From: Loktanella sp. D2R18
GTDB taxonomy: Bacteria > Pseudomonadota > Alphaproteobacteria > Rhodobacterales > Rhodobacteraceae
Reading direction: 5' to 3'
Length of the DNA stretch: 64,000 nt
Assembly (NCBI RefSeq): GCF_003318235.1
Contig: NZ_QOCG01000011.1
Location: 340,456 to 404,455 of the forward strand
Positions 38,196 to 48,569 of this stretch are shown one piece after another. Made by a program: the position numbers and the translations under genes. Numbering within the stretch: position 1 is the first letter of the stretch; each line of letters begins with the position of its first letter. The notes under the pieces are model-generated. The model worked only from the letters and a program-made list of their open reading frames with translations. It was not told the origin of the DNA and ran no database searches.

Positions 38196-40211
38196 TTATT
38201 CAGCCGCGACTGCGGGGGTTGCCCGCGCTTTGGCATTCGCGCTGAGTTCAGCCATCAGGCTGGACGCACGCGCGATTGGGTTTGTTAAGTAGAAATCCGT
38301 GATTGCGTACTTGAACGCGGCTTTCCCCGGCATTTTCGCCTCAATAGGGTGCCATTCATTTTCCGTGACTTCGTCAATCTGACCCAAATGCGGGTGGGCG
38401 CTCACAATCGCCTGACGCAGTTGCGCCATGCTATCATAGGGCAAGGTTGCGCCCAATTCAGCAGATAGCGCGCGCAAGATCGCCCAGTTTTCTTTGGCCT
38501 CACCCGGAGGGAAGCTGGCACGCAGTGCAAGCTGCGGACGCCCTTCGGTGTTCACAAACAATCCGTTTTCTTCGGTATAGGCAGCGCCCGGCAGGATGAT
38601 GTCTGCGCGGTGCGCACCACGATCCCCATGCGAACCTTGGTAGATCACAAATGCGCCCGGGGCGATGTCGACCTCATCCGCGCCTAGGTTATAGATCACC
38701 TCAGCGTCTTTGATTGCGTCCATGCCACTGTCAGTCACAGCACCAACATCAAGCGCACCAACACGTGACGCTGCCCCGTGCAGCACCATCAATTTGCCGT
38801 TAGAGCGTTCAACCGCTTTCATCACTTGGCTTAATACGGCTTCGCCGTCAGCCTCGTTCAATGCGCCTTGGCCCACGATCATCACAGATTTCTTGTCTTT
38901 GATGTCGCCGAATGCATGGTCAGCCAATGACACCAGCGCGTCGCGGTCGGTGCCCATATGAACATAGTCATAGGTCAAATCGACGGCTTCGCCGATCAGC
39001 GCGACATTTGCCCCTTTGGACCAAGCACCACGGATACGGGCGTTCAACACAGGCGATTCTTCGCGTGGGTTGGTGCCGATCAGCATGATGTATTCTGCGT
39101 CGTCGATATCTTCGATTGACGCGGTACCGACGTAGGCCGACCGATTGTCAGCAGGCAGTTTCGCACCGTTGGTGCGCGCCTCGACTACGCCGCCTTGGGC
39201 TTCGATCAGTTGTTTCAGTGCGAATGTCGCTTCGACCGGGGCCAGATCACCGACAAGCCCTGCGACTTTTTTACCGTTCATTGCTGTGGCGGCGGCGGTT
39301 AATGCCTCGTCCCAACCAGCTTTGCGCAATTTGCCGTTTTCACGGATGTAGGGTGTATCTAGACGTTGGCGGCGAAGACCATCCCAAACAAAACGTGTCT
39401 TATCCGAAATCCACTCTTCGTTCACGCCGTTGTGGTTGCGCGGCAAGATACGCATGACTTCGCGGCCTTTGGTATCAACGCGGATGTTTGACCCCAGCGC
39501 GTCCATCACATCGATTGATTCTGTCTTGGTTAATTCCCAAGGACGGGCGGTAAATGCATAGGGTTTCGACACCAGTGCGCCAACCGGGCACAGGTCAATG
39601 ATGTTACCCTGCATATTCGAATCAAGCGTTTCACCCAGATAGCTGGTGATTTCCGCATCTTCGCCACGGCCAGTTTGGCCCATCTGCGTGATGCCTGCGA
39701 CTTCGGACGTGAACCGCACGCAGCGGGTGCACGAAATACAGCGGGTCATGTGGGTTTCGACAAGCGGGCCAAGATCCAGATCATCAGTCGCGCGCTTTGG
39801 TTCACGGAAGCGGCTAAAGTCGACGCCATAGGCCATCGCCTGATCTTGGAGATCGCATTCCCCGCCTTGGTCACAAATCGGACAATCAAGCGGGTGGTTT
39901 ATCAGCAGGAATTCCATCACGCCTTCACGGGCCTTTTTGACCATGGGCGAATTGGTTTTCACAACGGGTGGCTGACCTTCTGGGCCGGGGCGCAAATCGC
40001 GCACCTGCATCGCACAAGAGGCGGTGGGTTTTGGCGGGCCGCCGACAACCTCGACCAGACACATGCGGCAGTTGCCCGCAATCGAAAGCCGTTCGTGATA
40101 GCAGAACCTTGGAACTTCGATCCCGACCTGTTCACAGGCCTGGATGAGGGTCATCGCCCCATCAACTTCGACCTCAGTTCCATCAATGACGACTTTGCGT
40201 AGATCAGACAT
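38196..40211 (-). CDS. nuoG: NADH-quinone oxidoreductase subunit G
   Basis: The protein has 671 residues from ATG 40211. The N-terminal ferredoxin domain binds 2Fe-2S ([15 protein letters not shown]) and is followed by the [10 protein letters not shown] and [10 protein letters not shown] blocks for the 4Fe-4S clusters N5 and N4, then a molybdopterin-oxidoreductase-like domain that lacks Mo cofactor in complex I. It is the electron wire from NuoF to NuoI. It is the second gene downstream of the internal terminator-like hairpin. Confidence 0.96.
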   Translation of the reverse strand: MSDLRKVVIDGTEVEVDGAMTLIQACEQVGIEVPRFCYHERLSIAGNCRMCLVEVVGGPPKPTASCAMQVRDLRPGPEGQPPVVKTNSPMVKKAREGVMEFLLINHPLDCPICDQGGECDLQDQAMAYGVDFSRFREPKRATDDLDLGPLVETHMTRCISCTRCVRFTSEVAGITQMGQTGRGEDAEITSYLGETLDSNMQGNIIDLCPVGALVSKPYAFTARPWELTKTESIDVMDALGSNIRVDTKGREVMRILPRNHNGVNEEWISDKTRFVWDGLRRQRLDTPYIRENGKLRKAGWDEALTAAATAMNGKKVAGLVGDLAPVEATFALKQLIEAQGGVVEARTNGAKLPADNRSAYVGTASIEDIDDAEYIMLIGTNPREESPVLNARIRGAWSKGANVALIGEAVDLTYDYVHMGTDRDALVSLADHAFGDIKDKKSVMIVGQGALNEADGEAVLSQVMKAVERSNGKLMVLHGAASRVGALDVGAVTDSGMDAIKDAEVIYNLGADEVDIAPGAFVIYQGSHGDRGAHRADIILPGAAYTEENGLFVNTEGRPQLALRASFPPGEAKENWAILRALSAELGATLPYDSMAQLRQAIVSAHPHLGQIDEVTENEWHPIEAKMPGKAAFKYAITDFYLTNPIARASSLMAELSANAKARATPAVAAE

Positions 40212-40351
40212 GGCGTGCCTTTTTATTCCCTTGCGCGCCTTCCCCGACAAGTTGGGGTGGGACCGCGTTAGCCGCGTTCTAACGCGACCGGGAACATGAT
40301 GCCAGTCAGTTTGACAAAAAAGACGCCAAAATTCGCGTCAAATTCGGCTCC

Positions 40352-40756
40352 TTAGCGCAACAACCACCCTACGCGGGTATTTGCAGCGATTTGCGCATGG
40401 CCAACGGTGCAATATGTGGCAGGATCATCGACGACCACCCCAAGCTGCGCAAGCTGCGCGCGCGCGATACCTTCGAGCCTGCGTTTTTCGGCACGATCCC
40501 CGACATAGGCATCAATTTCAGCGTCCGAATACCCCAGCTCTGCAGCCCGCCGTTTGAGCGATTGAAGGAAATTAATACCACGAAACGTGCGCGCACGAAT
40601 GTCGCTGCATTGCTCTGAAATCTCATAGGCCATGCCAACATAGATGATGCCATCGCGCACTTCGGGCTGATCGCGCAACGCGGTCTGCGCGGATAAATTG
40701 CCGGCAAGCCCACATAGAACTGCGGCGGCGGCGATAATAAATGGGGGTTTGGCCAT
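40352..40756 (-). CDS. DUF5333 family secreted protein
   Basis: The 134-residue protein has a signal peptide ending near NLSAQT (about residue 25). The mature part has two cysteines (QCSDI, TYCTVGHAQI) and the pattern LGYSDAEIDAYV typical of DUF5333, a family restricted to Rhodobacteraceae and usually found next to nuoG. It is therefore periplasmic. It begins 120 bp after the internal terminator, so nuoG expression may rely on a promoter in 40757-40886. Confidence 0.8.
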   Translation of the reverse strand: MAKPPFIIAAAAVLCGLAGNLSAQTALRDQPEVRDGIIYVGMAYEISEQCSDIRARTFRGINFLQSLKRRAAELGYSDAEIDAYVGDRAEKRRLEGIARAQLAQLGVVVDDPATYCTVGHAQIAANTRVGWLLR

Positions 40757-40875
40757 GTGTCGTCTCCTGTAGGGCGGTTCTTAATGCGCCTTTGATTGCA
40801 CCAAAGATTGTCATTGCGGCACCGTTATTCAATATCAGTGCCTTGATTACCTATGGGATCGGCCAGGTTTCGCGT

Positions 40876-40910
40876 AAAAATAAAAAGGGCCGCGCAGAAA
40901 CTGGCGGCCC
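40876..40910 (-). terminator. Intrinsic terminator inside the nuo cluster
   Basis: On the minus strand a GC-rich hairpin with 7-bp arms (GGGCCGC and GCGGCCC, loop of 10) is followed by TTTTTATTTTTA. It lies 28 bp after the 136-residue lipoprotein gene that follows nuoF and 120 bp before the DUF5333 gene. Confidence 0.78.
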
Positions 40911-40937
40911 AAAAACAATCGCGTCTTCGCAGAGTTT

Positions 40938-41348
40938 CTAAACAGGTACCAACAAGGCGCTCAGCGCGGTACCTTCAAGCGTTTCAGCCGTAGCGGCAGG
41001 ACATAGATCTTGACCGACCATTTCAACACCGTGCTTTGCTTCAAAGCTGCGTTCGCTGACGCTGGTTTCCGTTTCAATCGCAAGACGCAAAGGGATCGCA
41101 GAGAGTGAGCCACGCCCCATTTCATTGCGTTTTTCGTTCAGCTCAGCATCCAATGCCGCATCATAACGAAAATCAGCGCAGTTGCGCGCGACATCATTCG
41201 CAACTTTCAGCGTCGCGTAATACTCTGGCGTCGACATGTTATACAGTTTTTGCACTGCAGGATCATCAAACGAGCGCGCAGCACCCGATCCGGTTGCACA
41301 AGCGGCAAGCGTCAAAGCCGCCCCCAAAATTAGGCCTGTTTTCATCAT
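40938..41348 (-). CDS. Small lipoprotein/secreted accessory protein after nuoF
   Basis: The 136-residue protein has a signal sequence with lipobox LAAC (Cys18). The remaining sequence has two more cysteines (NCADF, DLCPA) and a helical composition similar in style to the DUF5333 neighbour, though I cannot show homology. The ATG overlaps the nuoF stop by 4 bp, so translation is coupled to complex I. Function unknown; probably one of the unidentified reading frames known from Rhodobacteraceae nuo clusters. Confidence 0.7.
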   Translation of the reverse strand: MMKTGLILGAALTLAACATGSGAARSFDDPAVQKLYNMSTPEYYATLKVANDVARNCADFRYDAALDAELNEKRNEMGRGSLSAIPLRLAIETETSVSERSFEAKHGVEMVGQDLCPAATAETLEGTALSALLVPV

Positions 41349-42631
41349 TCTGCTGCAATCCCCGCAATACGTTTATGCTTAATCCGGTCTTCAATTTCAT
41401 CCCGGAAATTCCGGATAAGAGCCTGAATTGGCCATGCGGCCGCATCACCAAGCGCACAAATTGTGTGGCCCTCAACCTGTTTGGTCACATCAAAGAGCAT
41501 ATCGATTTCTTCGACAGATGCATCACCTTTTACCAAACGCTCCATAACGCGCATCATCCAGCCGGTGCCTTCGCGACACGGCGTACACTGACCGCAGCTT
41601 TCGTGCTTATAAAACTTGGACAGACGCCAGATCGCTTTGATCATATCTGTTGATTGATCCATCACAATGACCGCCGCAGTGCCAAGGCTGGAGCCTTTTT
41701 CTTTGAGCCCGTCGAAATCCATGATCGCATCGCGCATGTTTTCACCGCGCACGTTAGGCACGGAAGAGCCACCGGGGATCACAGCCTTAAGGTTATCCCA
41801 GCCGCCCTTGATGCCACCGCAGTGCTTTTCGATCAGCTCTTCAAACGAAATACCCATTTCTTCTTCGACGACGCAGGGGTTATTCACGTGACCTGAAATC
41901 GCAAACAGCTTGGTGCCCGCATTGTTTGCGCGACCGATGCCCGCAAACCAACCACCACCACGGCGCAAAATCGTTGGCACTACGGCAATTGATTCGACGT
42001 TGTTCACAGTTGTCGGGCAGCCATAAAGACCAGCGCCCGCTGGGAACGGCGGCTTCATCCGCGGCATACCTTTTTTGCCTTCAAGGCTTTCGAGCAGCGC
42101 GGTTTCTTCACCGCAAATATAGGCCCCCGCCCCGTGGGTCAGGTAAATATCGAAATCCCAACCCGATTTAGCGGCATTTTTACCAACTAAACCCGCAGCA
42201 TATGCTTCGTCGATCGCGGCTTGCAGGGCTTCTTTTTCGCGAATGTATTCGCCGCGAATATAAATATAGCAGGCGTTTGCGTTCATCGCGTAAGAAGCGA
42301 TCAAGCAACCTTCGACCAATGTATGCGGATCATGGCGCATAATTTCGCGGTCTTTACATGTGCCCGGCTCAGATTCGTCGGCATTCACAACAAGGTAAGA
42401 TGGGCGACCGTCGCTTTCTTTGGGCATAAATGACCATTTCAGACCGGTCGGGAAACCCGCACCACCCCGGCCACGCAAGCCAGAGGCTTTCATCTCGTTC
42501 ACGATCCAATCGCGGCCCTTTTTGATGATATCCGCAGTACCATCCCAGTGACCACGCGCTTGAGCGCCAGCCAAGGTGCGGTCGTGCATCCCGTAAAGGT
42601 TCGTGAAAATCCGGTCTTCGTCTTTGAGCAT
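41345..42631 (-). CDS. nuoF: NADH-quinone oxidoreductase subunit F
   Basis: The protein has 428 residues from ATG 42631, which shares TGATG with the DUF5337 stop. The NADH-binding [13 protein letters not shown] (about 65-77), FMN-binding [18 protein letters not shown], and the 4Fe-4S motif [11 protein letters not shown] near residue 350 are present. NuoF accepts hydride from NADH onto FMN and passes electrons to cluster N3. Confidence 0.97.
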   Translation of the reverse strand: MLKDEDRIFTNLYGMHDRTLAGAQARGHWDGTADIIKKGRDWIVNEMKASGLRGRGGAGFPTGLKWSFMPKESDGRPSYLVVNADESEPGTCKDREIMRHDPHTLVEGCLIASYAMNANACYIYIRGEYIREKEALQAAIDEAYAAGLVGKNAAKSGWDFDIYLTHGAGAYICGEETALLESLEGKKGMPRMKPPFPAGAGLYGCPTTVNNVESIAVVPTILRRGGGWFAGIGRANNAGTKLFAISGHVNNPCVVEEEMGISFEELIEKHCGGIKGGWDNLKAVIPGGSSVPNVRGENMRDAIMDFDGLKEKGSSLGTAAVIVMDQSTDMIKAIWRLSKFYKHESCGQCTPCREGTGWMMRVMERLVKGDASVEEIDMLFDVTKQVEGHTICALGDAAAWPIQALIRNFRDEIEDRIKHKRIAGIAAE

Positions 42632-42861
42632 CAGCTTTCGCCCTTGTCGTTCTGGCGTGTCCGCCAGAGTTGAAATGTCTGCCACAGCGCAAAGCCGAAA
42701 CCAGCAAGCGCCGCAAGGTCAAATAACCCGCGCGTGCGCTGGGTCCAACCGAAATGTGACCCTGCCCATGTCGCTACGATCCATAAAACACCTGTTCCGG
42801 CAAGAATCAACGCGGCGCGTTGACCTGACTTGGCACGTTTGATGTCTAAATCGTTGCTCAT
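42631..42861 (-). CDS. DUF5337 small membrane protein
   Basis: The 76-residue protein from ATG 42861 has two hydrophobic helices (about 17-36 and 46-62) with a short loop and a polar tail. It matches DUF5337, a small Rhodobacteraceae family located just upstream of nuoF. The stop overlaps the nuoF start (TGATG). A longer reading frame begins at 42897 but lacks conservation of type. Role in complex I assembly is possible but unproven. Confidence 0.78.
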   Translation of the reverse strand: MSNDLDIKRAKSGQRAALILAGTGVLWIVATWAGSHFGWTQRTRGLFDLAALAGFGFALWQTFQLWRTRQNDKGES

Positions 42862-42912
42862 CTGTGGAACGGCGCCCAACGGCGCCGCCTTTCGCATCGT
42901 CTACACGGTGGT

Positions 42913-43572
42913 TTATCCCGCCGCTAGGGTCTTTGCCTGTTCTACCCATTTGTCACGCGTTGCACGACCCTTAAATCCAGGCAAATTCTCATCAACCCAT
43001 TTTTGTTCAGCCGGGCCCCAAGCGGCGATCTGATCAAAGTGATAAAAACCCATACCATTGAGCATCGTTTCCAGCTTTGGGCCGACGCCTTTGATCTTCT
43101 TCAAATCGTCGGCGCCGCCTGCACGCGCAGCTTCCAGACCTGCAGGCTTCTCGTCTGCAAATACAGGTTCGTCGGCGGGCATGGGTTCAGGTGCTGGCTC
43201 AACGATAGGTGCTGGTTCCACTGCCATTTTTGGTTCGGGTTCTGCGGCTGCTTCGGGTTCAGGAATTACTTCAGCTTCGGGTGTGGCTTCCGGCTCTTCG
43301 GTTGGTTCCGGCGTAGACTCGGCTTTCGGTGCAGGTTTGCTTGGCGGCACATCCTCCACGGGATTTGCAGCGGCAGGCGCATCTTCCCCGACGAACGCAT
43401 CAAGCAGCCCCATCATCATCGCAAACAAGATCGCGGCAGCCACAATCAGGCCAATAAACAACGCGCCAAAAAAACCAAACTTGCTAAAAATCAGTAGAAG
43501 AATCGCAAAAACGGCTCCTATACCGCCTGCAATAAACAGCATCCGCTGCGTAATGGGTTTGAGTTCATTCAT
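42913..43572 (-). CDS. Membrane-anchored helix-hairpin-helix-type protein next to nuoE
   Basis: The 219-residue protein has two N-terminal membrane helices (about 10-52), a long Pro/Ala/Glu-rich linker (70-145) of low complexity, then a C-terminal domain of about 65 residues starting [15 protein letters not shown]. That domain is clearly homologous to the C-terminal extension of the adjacent NuoE ([15 protein letters not shown]). The GVGPKL loop is the HhH hairpin. It may tether the NuoE module to the membrane, which is inference. Confidence 0.75.
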   Translation of the reverse strand: MNELKPITQRMLFIAGGIGAVFAILLLIFSKFGFFGALFIGLIVAAAILFAMMMGLLDAFVGEDAPAAANPVEDVPPSKPAPKAESTPEPTEEPEATPEAEVIPEPEAAAEPEPKMAVEPAPIVEPAPEPMPADEPVFADEKPAGLEAARAGGADDLKKIKGVGPKLETMLNGMGFYHFDQIAAWGPAEQKWVDENLPGFKGRATRDKWVEQAKTLAAG

Positions 43573-43692
43573 TGTGCAGTCTCCCTCGGGTGATCAATTC
43601 GCCGAACCATTACCCGCACAAACGGATTCACCTAGGGATTTTTGTACAAACGGCCATTTATCTCCATAAATCGCCCAATTGCCGCGCAAATG

Positions 43693-44790
43693 TTACTTTT
43701 CTGCCAATTCTTTCGCCTGCGCCATCCAATTGTCACGAATGATCCGACCTTTGAATTTCAAGCGGCTATCCACCCAAGCGACCTGCGCATCTGTCCAATC
43801 AGCGATCTGATCAAAATGCCAGAAACCAAGGTCGTTCAACACGCCTTCCAGCTTTGGACCAACGCCGCTAATTTTTTTCAAGTCATCCGCACCAGTTTCG
43901 CGGGCAGCATCCAACGTGAGCGGCTGTTCTTCAGCGATATCCGCAGACACGTCGGGCTTGGCCTTGGATTTGGCGACAGCCTGCTGCTTGGTGATGCCGG
44001 TCTCGTCGATAGGCTTCTTCGCGGCAGGTTTCGCAGCTTTGGGTTTGGCTGCTGCTTTGGGCTTCGCGGGTTTAGCGGCGGCATCTTTGACCCAGGGGGT
44101 CAAAAGCGGCACTTCGGTGCCATCGATGCGCTTTACAGTGTCGCCGATTTCGACAGCGGCTTGCACGCTGGCGTTATATTTGGTCTTACCGCTGTCATAG
44201 TCGCGCAGGCTGGTCAGGCCCTTGAGCGGCTCTGCTGCGAAACGCCCGTTTTGAGGACCCGGCACGGGCACCTGCCCTGCGGCCAATTCATCGATGATTT
44301 CGCTCAGGCGTTCTGCGGTCAGATCTTCGTAATAATCTTTGCCGATCTGCGCCATAGGCGCATTCGCGCAAGATCCAAGGCATTCCACCTCTTCCCAAGA
44401 AAACTTGCCGTCAGCAGAGACTTCATGCGCCTTTTCAGCGATCTTATCTTTACACACGCCAATCAGATCCTCGGCGCCGCAAATCATACACGATAGGGTA
44501 CCGCAAACCTGAATATGGGCAATGGAGCCAACAGGCTGCAGTTGGAACATGAAATAGAACGAGGCGACTTCCAGCACGCGAATATATGCGAGATCAAGCA
44601 TCTGTCCGACATATTCGATCGCCGGACGGGTCAACCAACCGTGCTGTTCTTGGGCGCGCCAAAGCAGCGGGATCACAGCCGAGGCCTGACGGCCTTCGGG
44701 GAATTTTTTCATCTGCGCTTCGGCCCATTTCTGGTTGTCTGGCGTGAATGCAAATGTTTCAGGCTGGTCGTGATATAGGCGGCGTAGCAT
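43693..44790 (-). CDS. nuoE: NADH-quinone oxidoreductase subunit E with C-terminal HhH-type extension
   Basis: The protein has 365 residues, about twice the E. coli NuoE. Residues 1-200 are the thioredoxin-like 2Fe-2S subunit with ligands in [10 protein letters not shown] and CLGSCANAP (N1a cluster). A Lys/Pro/Ala-rich linker (about 235-290) leads to a C-terminal HhH-type domain (about 300-365) shared with the next gene. Such long NuoE forms are known in Rhodobacteraceae. The start overlaps the stop of a 45-codon frame (TAATG). Confidence 0.93.
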   Translation of the reverse strand: MLRRLYHDQPETFAFTPDNQKWAEAQMKKFPEGRQASAVIPLLWRAQEQHGWLTRPAIEYVGQMLDLAYIRVLEVASFYFMFQLQPVGSIAHIQVCGTLSCMICGAEDLIGVCKDKIAEKAHEVSADGKFSWEEVECLGSCANAPMAQIGKDYYEDLTAERLSEIIDELAAGQVPVPGPQNGRFAAEPLKGLTSLRDYDSGKTKYNASVQAAVEIGDTVKRIDGTEVPLLTPWVKDAAAKPAKPKAAAKPKAAKPAAKKPIDETGITKQQAVAKSKAKPDVSADIAEEQPLTLDAARETGADDLKKISGVGPKLEGVLNDLGFWHFDQIADWTDAQVAWVDSRLKFKGRIIRDNWMAQAKELAEK

Positions 44791-44927
44791 TAGTGTATCC
44801 CAGTCATTACGGCGGCTGATGTGGTCAGCACGAACAAGGCGGTAGGGACGACCCCACCGGGGTTAAAACAGGCTGTCATAAGGAGCAAGCCGGGCAATCC
44901 AGCGTTTATGAGGTTCGGGGCTTCCAT
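44790..44927 (-). CDS. 45-codon small hydrophobic ORF coupled between lipoprotein gene and nuoE
   Basis: ATG 44927 shares TAATG with the stop of the 113-residue lipoprotein gene and the TAA at 44792-44790 shares TAATG with the nuoE ATG, so the frame exactly fills the gap. The peptide starts [20 protein letters not shown] and has a hydrophobic middle and end ([16 protein letters not shown]), compatible with one or two short membrane spans. There is no clear Shine-Dalgarno site; translation would depend on coupling. Unknown; could still be chance. Confidence 0.5.
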   Translation of the reverse strand: MEAPNLINAGLPGLLLMTACFNPGGVVPTALFVLTTSAAVMTGIH

Positions 44928-45268
44928 TATAGGCAGTTCGCGGAAATCAGTTCGAACGATTGTTGGTCCGCAGCGATTTGACCGCGCCCTTCGGCCCGTA
45001 ATTCGGTCATGATCCGCGCCAAATCCTCGCGCGATAGCGTCGCGTCAGTCAAGATCGTGGCAGAGTTGCTTTGGTTCACGACGCAGCCGTTTTGTTCAAC
45101 CGTCGTCACAAACCGTTCCTTCGCCGAAAGCGGGTTCACAATCGGTGCGGCAACGGGAACAGGTGCCGGAGTAGGCGTCGCATTAGGGCGAAAGTCGGGA
45201 ATTTGAAACATTCCGCCTGAACAAGCGGAAAGCGTCACAAACGAAAGACCGATCAAAGAACGTTTCAT
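44927..45268 (-). CDS. Small lipoprotein in the nuo operon
   Basis: The 113-residue protein has signal sequence MKRSLIGLSFVTLSAC with lipobox LSAC, a Pro/Ala-rich linker (TPTPAPVPVAAPIV), then a small globular part with two cysteines (GCVV, ANCL) that may form a disulfide. It is encoded between nuoD and nuoE. Its stop overlaps the start of the 45-codon frame. Function unknown; an outer-membrane or periplasmic location is predicted. Confidence 0.68.
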   Translation of the reverse strand: MKRSLIGLSFVTLSACSGGMFQIPDFRPNATPTPAPVPVAAPIVNPLSAKERFVTTVEQNGCVVNQSNSATILTDATLSREDLARIMTELRAEGRGQIAADQQSFELISANCL

Positions 45269-45289
45269 GTTTTCTTTTCTCCTGCGCGC

Positions 45290-45448
45290 CTAAAGCATAC
45301 CGCGTATGAACGTTGCCAAAAATACCGCTACCGCACCTGCCAACGCAGATTTCAAAACCCGGCTGCGCCCCTTAGCAACAAGACCGCCTGCGATGCCGCC
45401 AACGGCTCCCAGAACAAGCAGCCAAATATCAAGCGTGATCGACCCCAT
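45290..45448 (-). CDS. 52-residue membrane protein directly after nuoD
   Basis: ATG 45448 shares its A with the nuoD TGA (TGATG). The protein [20 protein letters not shown] continues to a Gly-rich helix, a short basic loop (AKGRSRVLK) and a second hydrophobic stretch (ALAGAVAVFLATF), giving two transmembrane helices in a GxxG-rich hairpin. The composition and coupling argue that it is real. An unidentified reading frame at this place is known from nqo/nuo clusters of relatives; function unknown. Confidence 0.68.
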   Translation of the reverse strand: MGSITLDIWLLVLGAVGGIAGGLVAKGRSRVLKSALAGAVAVFLATFIRGML

Positions 45449-46686
45449 CAGCGGTCGATCTCACCAAACACAACATCCATCGTCCCGATGATCGCTGCGA
45501 CGTCGGCCAATTGGTGGCCGCCCGCGACGTGATCCATCGCTTGCAAGTGCAAGAAGCCCGGCGCGCGCAGTTTTGCGCGATACGGTTTGTTGGATCCGTC
45601 AGCGACCAAAAACACACCAAATTCACCTTTAGGCGCTTCAACGGCGGCGTAAACTTCGCCGGCGGGAACGTGGAACCCTTCGGTATAAAGCTTGAAGTGG
45701 TGGATCAGCGATTCCATCGATGTTTTCATCTCGCCGCGTGTCGGCGGGGTCATCTTACCGCGCGCCATCACATCACCTTTTTCATGGCGCAGCTTTTCGC
45801 AGGCCTGACGGATGATCGATGTGGACTGGCGCATTTCTTCCATGCGGCACAGGTAGCGGTCGTAGCAGTCGCCGTTTTTACCAACTGGAATTTGGAATTC
45901 AAATTCGTCATAGCATTCATAGGGTTCTGCACGGCGCAAATCCCATGCAAGTCCAGACCCGCGCACCATCACACCAGAAAAACCCCATTCTTGGATGTCT
46001 TCTTCGGTGACGATACCAATATCGGCGTTGCGCTGTTTGAAAATCCGGTTTTCGGTCAGCAAGCCGTCGATGTCGGCAAGGACCTTTGGGAACTCAACAG
46101 CCCAAGTGTCAATGTCTTCGATCAGTTGATCAGGCAGGTCCTGATGCACACCACCGGGGCGGAAATAAGCGGCGTGCAAACGCGCACCACAGGCACGCTC
46201 ATAGAAAACCATCAGCTTTTCACGCTCTTCAAAACCCCAAAGTGGTGGGGTCAGCGCGCCAACATCCATCGCTTGCGTGGTGACGTTCAGCAGGTGGTTC
46301 AACACACGGCCAATTTCAGAATAAAGCACGCGGATCAGGGAGGCACGACGCGGCACTTCGGTGCCCGTCAGTTTTTCGATCGCTAGGCACCAAGCGTGTT
46401 CTTGGTTCATAGGTGCCACATAATCCAACCGGTCGAAATACGGCAAGTTTTGCAGATATGTGCGGCTTTCCATTAACTTTTCGGTGCCGCGGTGCAGCAG
46501 GCCGATATGCGGATCGCAGCGTTCTACGATTTCGCCGTCCAGCTCTAGCACCAAACGTAAAACACCGTGGGCCGCCGGGTGCTGCGGACCAAAGTTGATG
46601 TTAAAATTACGAATTTGCTGTTCGTCAGTGGCCGCGTCAGTTGAACCGTCGTCATACGCGTTCGTGCGAATATTGCCATCCATCAT
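45448..46686 (-). CDS. nuoD: NADH-quinone oxidoreductase subunit D
   Basis: The protein has 412 residues from ATG 46686, ten bases after GAGGAGG; a second ATG follows directly. Conserved elements include [15 protein letters not shown] (quinone-site His and loop), [14 protein letters not shown], and the C-terminal DVVFGEIDR. NuoD forms the quinone cavity with NuoB and is related to hydrogenase large subunits. nuoC ends 1 bp upstream. Confidence 0.97.
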   Translation of the reverse strand: MMDGNIRTNAYDDGSTDAATDEQQIRNFNINFGPQHPAAHGVLRLVLELDGEIVERCDPHIGLLHRGTEKLMESRTYLQNLPYFDRLDYVAPMNQEHAWCLAIEKLTGTEVPRRASLIRVLYSEIGRVLNHLLNVTTQAMDVGALTPPLWGFEEREKLMVFYERACGARLHAAYFRPGGVHQDLPDQLIEDIDTWAVEFPKVLADIDGLLTENRIFKQRNADIGIVTEEDIQEWGFSGVMVRGSGLAWDLRRAEPYECYDEFEFQIPVGKNGDCYDRYLCRMEEMRQSTSIIRQACEKLRHEKGDVMARGKMTPPTRGEMKTSMESLIHHFKLYTEGFHVPAGEVYAAVEAPKGEFGVFLVADGSNKPYRAKLRAPGFLHLQAMDHVAGGHQLADVAAIIGTMDVVFGEIDR

Positions 46687-46687
46687 C

Positions 46688-47296
46688 TTACTGCGCCTCC
46701 TCTTTTTTCTCATCGCCGGGCAGGATGTACTGGGCCCCTTCCCACGGCGACATGAAGTCGAACTGACGATATTCTTGAACCAGCTTCACCGGCTCATAAA
46801 CAACGCGTTTTTGCACTTCGTCATAGCGCACTTCGGTATAGCCGGTTGTTGGGAAATCTTTGCGCAGCGGATAGCCGCGGAACCCATAGTCCGTCAAGAT
46901 ACGGCGCAAATCGGGATGACCGGTGAACAAAATACCAAACATGTCGAAAATTTCACGCTCGAACCAGTTTGCGCTGGGGTGCACAGGCAAGATCGACGGC
47001 ATCATTTCGTCTTCGCGAATTTGAACGCGCAGACGAATGCGGTGGTTTTGGTACATGCTGAGGAAATGATAGATTACGTCAAACCGTTTGGCCCGGCTTG
47101 GGTAATCGACAGCCGTGATGTCCACAAGGCTTGAGAATTTACAGGCCTGATCGGTTTTCAGGAATTCGACAAAGGACACAAGTGATGAGGGCGCAACGGT
47201 CACTGTCAGCTCATCGTGGGTGACTTCCCACGACAGGACACAGTCGCTGCGCTTAAGCTCAAGATGCGCGCCGAGTTCATTGAGTGCTTCAGTCAT
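46688..47296 (-). CDS. nuoC: NADH-quinone oxidoreductase subunit C
   Basis: The protein has 202 residues from ATG 47296 (MTEALNELG). The family signature ERE in [25 protein letters not shown] region (about 127-150) is present, followed by [13 protein letters not shown]. It is separate from nuoD, unlike the NuoCD fusion in enterobacteria. It is structural in the connecting arm. A 23-bp gap separates it from nuoB. Confidence 0.96.
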   Translation of the reverse strand: MTEALNELGAHLELKRSDCVLSWEVTHDELTVTVAPSSLVSFVEFLKTDQACKFSSLVDITAVDYPSRAKRFDVIYHFLSMYQNHRIRLRVQIREDEMMPSILPVHPSANWFEREIFDMFGILFTGHPDLRRILTDYGFRGYPLRKDFPTTGYTEVRYDEVQKRVVYEPVKLVQEYRQFDFMSPWEGAQYILPGDEKKEEAQ

Positions 47297-47319
47297 AGTC
47301 TTCCCTTTCAGCACGCGCC

Positions 47320-47874
<555 letters not shown>

Positions 47875-48025
47875 TTACCATGCAGACCAAGGGCCTACCT
47901 TTTGCTAGTTAGGAACTACGCGCGGTGCCCCCCAAGGTCAAGTCGGCACTATGCCTCAGTGGCTGTCAATCAGAGGTGTTTCGCATCTTCACTGCAAATT
48001 TTCAGCTATTGCACCGGACCCGCCA

Positions 48026-48058
48026 ACAAAAATGCCAGCTGCATATGCAACTGGCATT
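48026..48058 (-). terminator. Terminator/attenuator-like hairpin between nuoA and nuoB
   Basis: On the minus strand the 8-bp arms AATGCCAG and CTGGCATT enclose a further TGCATATGCA palindrome and are followed by TTTTTG. It starts 26 bp after the nuoA stop and precedes nuoB by about 170 bp. Confidence 0.65.
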
Positions 48059-48083
48059 CCAAAATCGCAGATTTCGACGCGGG

Positions 48084-48449
48084 TTATTCCCACTCAAGCG
48101 CGCCTTTTTTCCACTCATAGGCAAACCCCGCGGTCAACACGCCCAGGAACACCATCATCGACCAAAACCCAACCATGCTGATGTCCTTAAAGGCCACGGC
48201 CCAAGGGAACAAAAACGCGACTTCGAGGTCGAAAATGATAAACAGGATCGACACCAGATAAAAACGCACGTCAAATTTCATCCGCGCATCATCGAAAGCG
48301 TTAAACCCACATTCATAGGCAGATACTTTTTCGGGGTCAGGATTGCGCACGGCCACAATCGCGGCCGCAAGAATCAAAATCAGCCCAAGCCCGATTGCCA
48401 GCCCTAGAAAAATCAAGATCGGCAGATATTCAAGAAGCATTTCCTGCAT
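48084..48449 (-). CDS. nuoA: NADH-quinone oxidoreductase subunit A
   Basis: The protein has 121 residues from ATG 48449. Three membrane helices are present; the first loop holds [17 protein letters not shown] (conserved Cys-containing quinone-channel loop), and FLFPWAVAF is in the third region. It is the first gene of the complex I cluster. Only about 120 bp separate it from the unknown membrane protein gene upstream on the same strand. Confidence 0.96.
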   Translation of the reverse strand: MQEMLLEYLPILIFLGLAIGLGLILILAAAIVAVRNPDPEKVSAYECGFNAFDDARMKFDVRFYLVSILFIIFDLEVAFLFPWAVAFKDISMVGFWSMMVFLGVLTAGFAYEWKKGALEWE

Positions 48450-48569
48450 GGCGGGTCCTTTGTGGCACGGCGCGATGATCAGCGCGCAATAATAGCTTTT
48501 TGTTGCATACCCCTGCCCCAAGCGCGGGTCAACAAGCTGCGGTTCGAAAATGGCAATGGGAAATGGAAA

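Noticed and set aside
43180..43390. Possible CRISPR or tandem repeat array (repeated GGTTC/GCTGG units)
   Set aside because: It is the coding sequence of a Pro/Ala/Glu-rich linker with irregular short repeats, not regular repeats with unique spacers.
43642..44496. 284-codon plus-strand frame opposite nuoE
   Set aside because: It lies antisense to the clearly conserved nuoE, with low-complexity Phe/Gly/Arg content caused by the Ala/Lys/Pro linker on the other strand. No ribosome-binding site.
45511..46386. 291-codon plus-strand frame opposite nuoD
   Set aside because: Antisense shadow of a highly conserved gene; composition rich in His, Arg and Phe without domains.
46460..47134. 224-codon plus-strand frame across nuoC/nuoD
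   Set aside because: Antisense shadow of two core genes.
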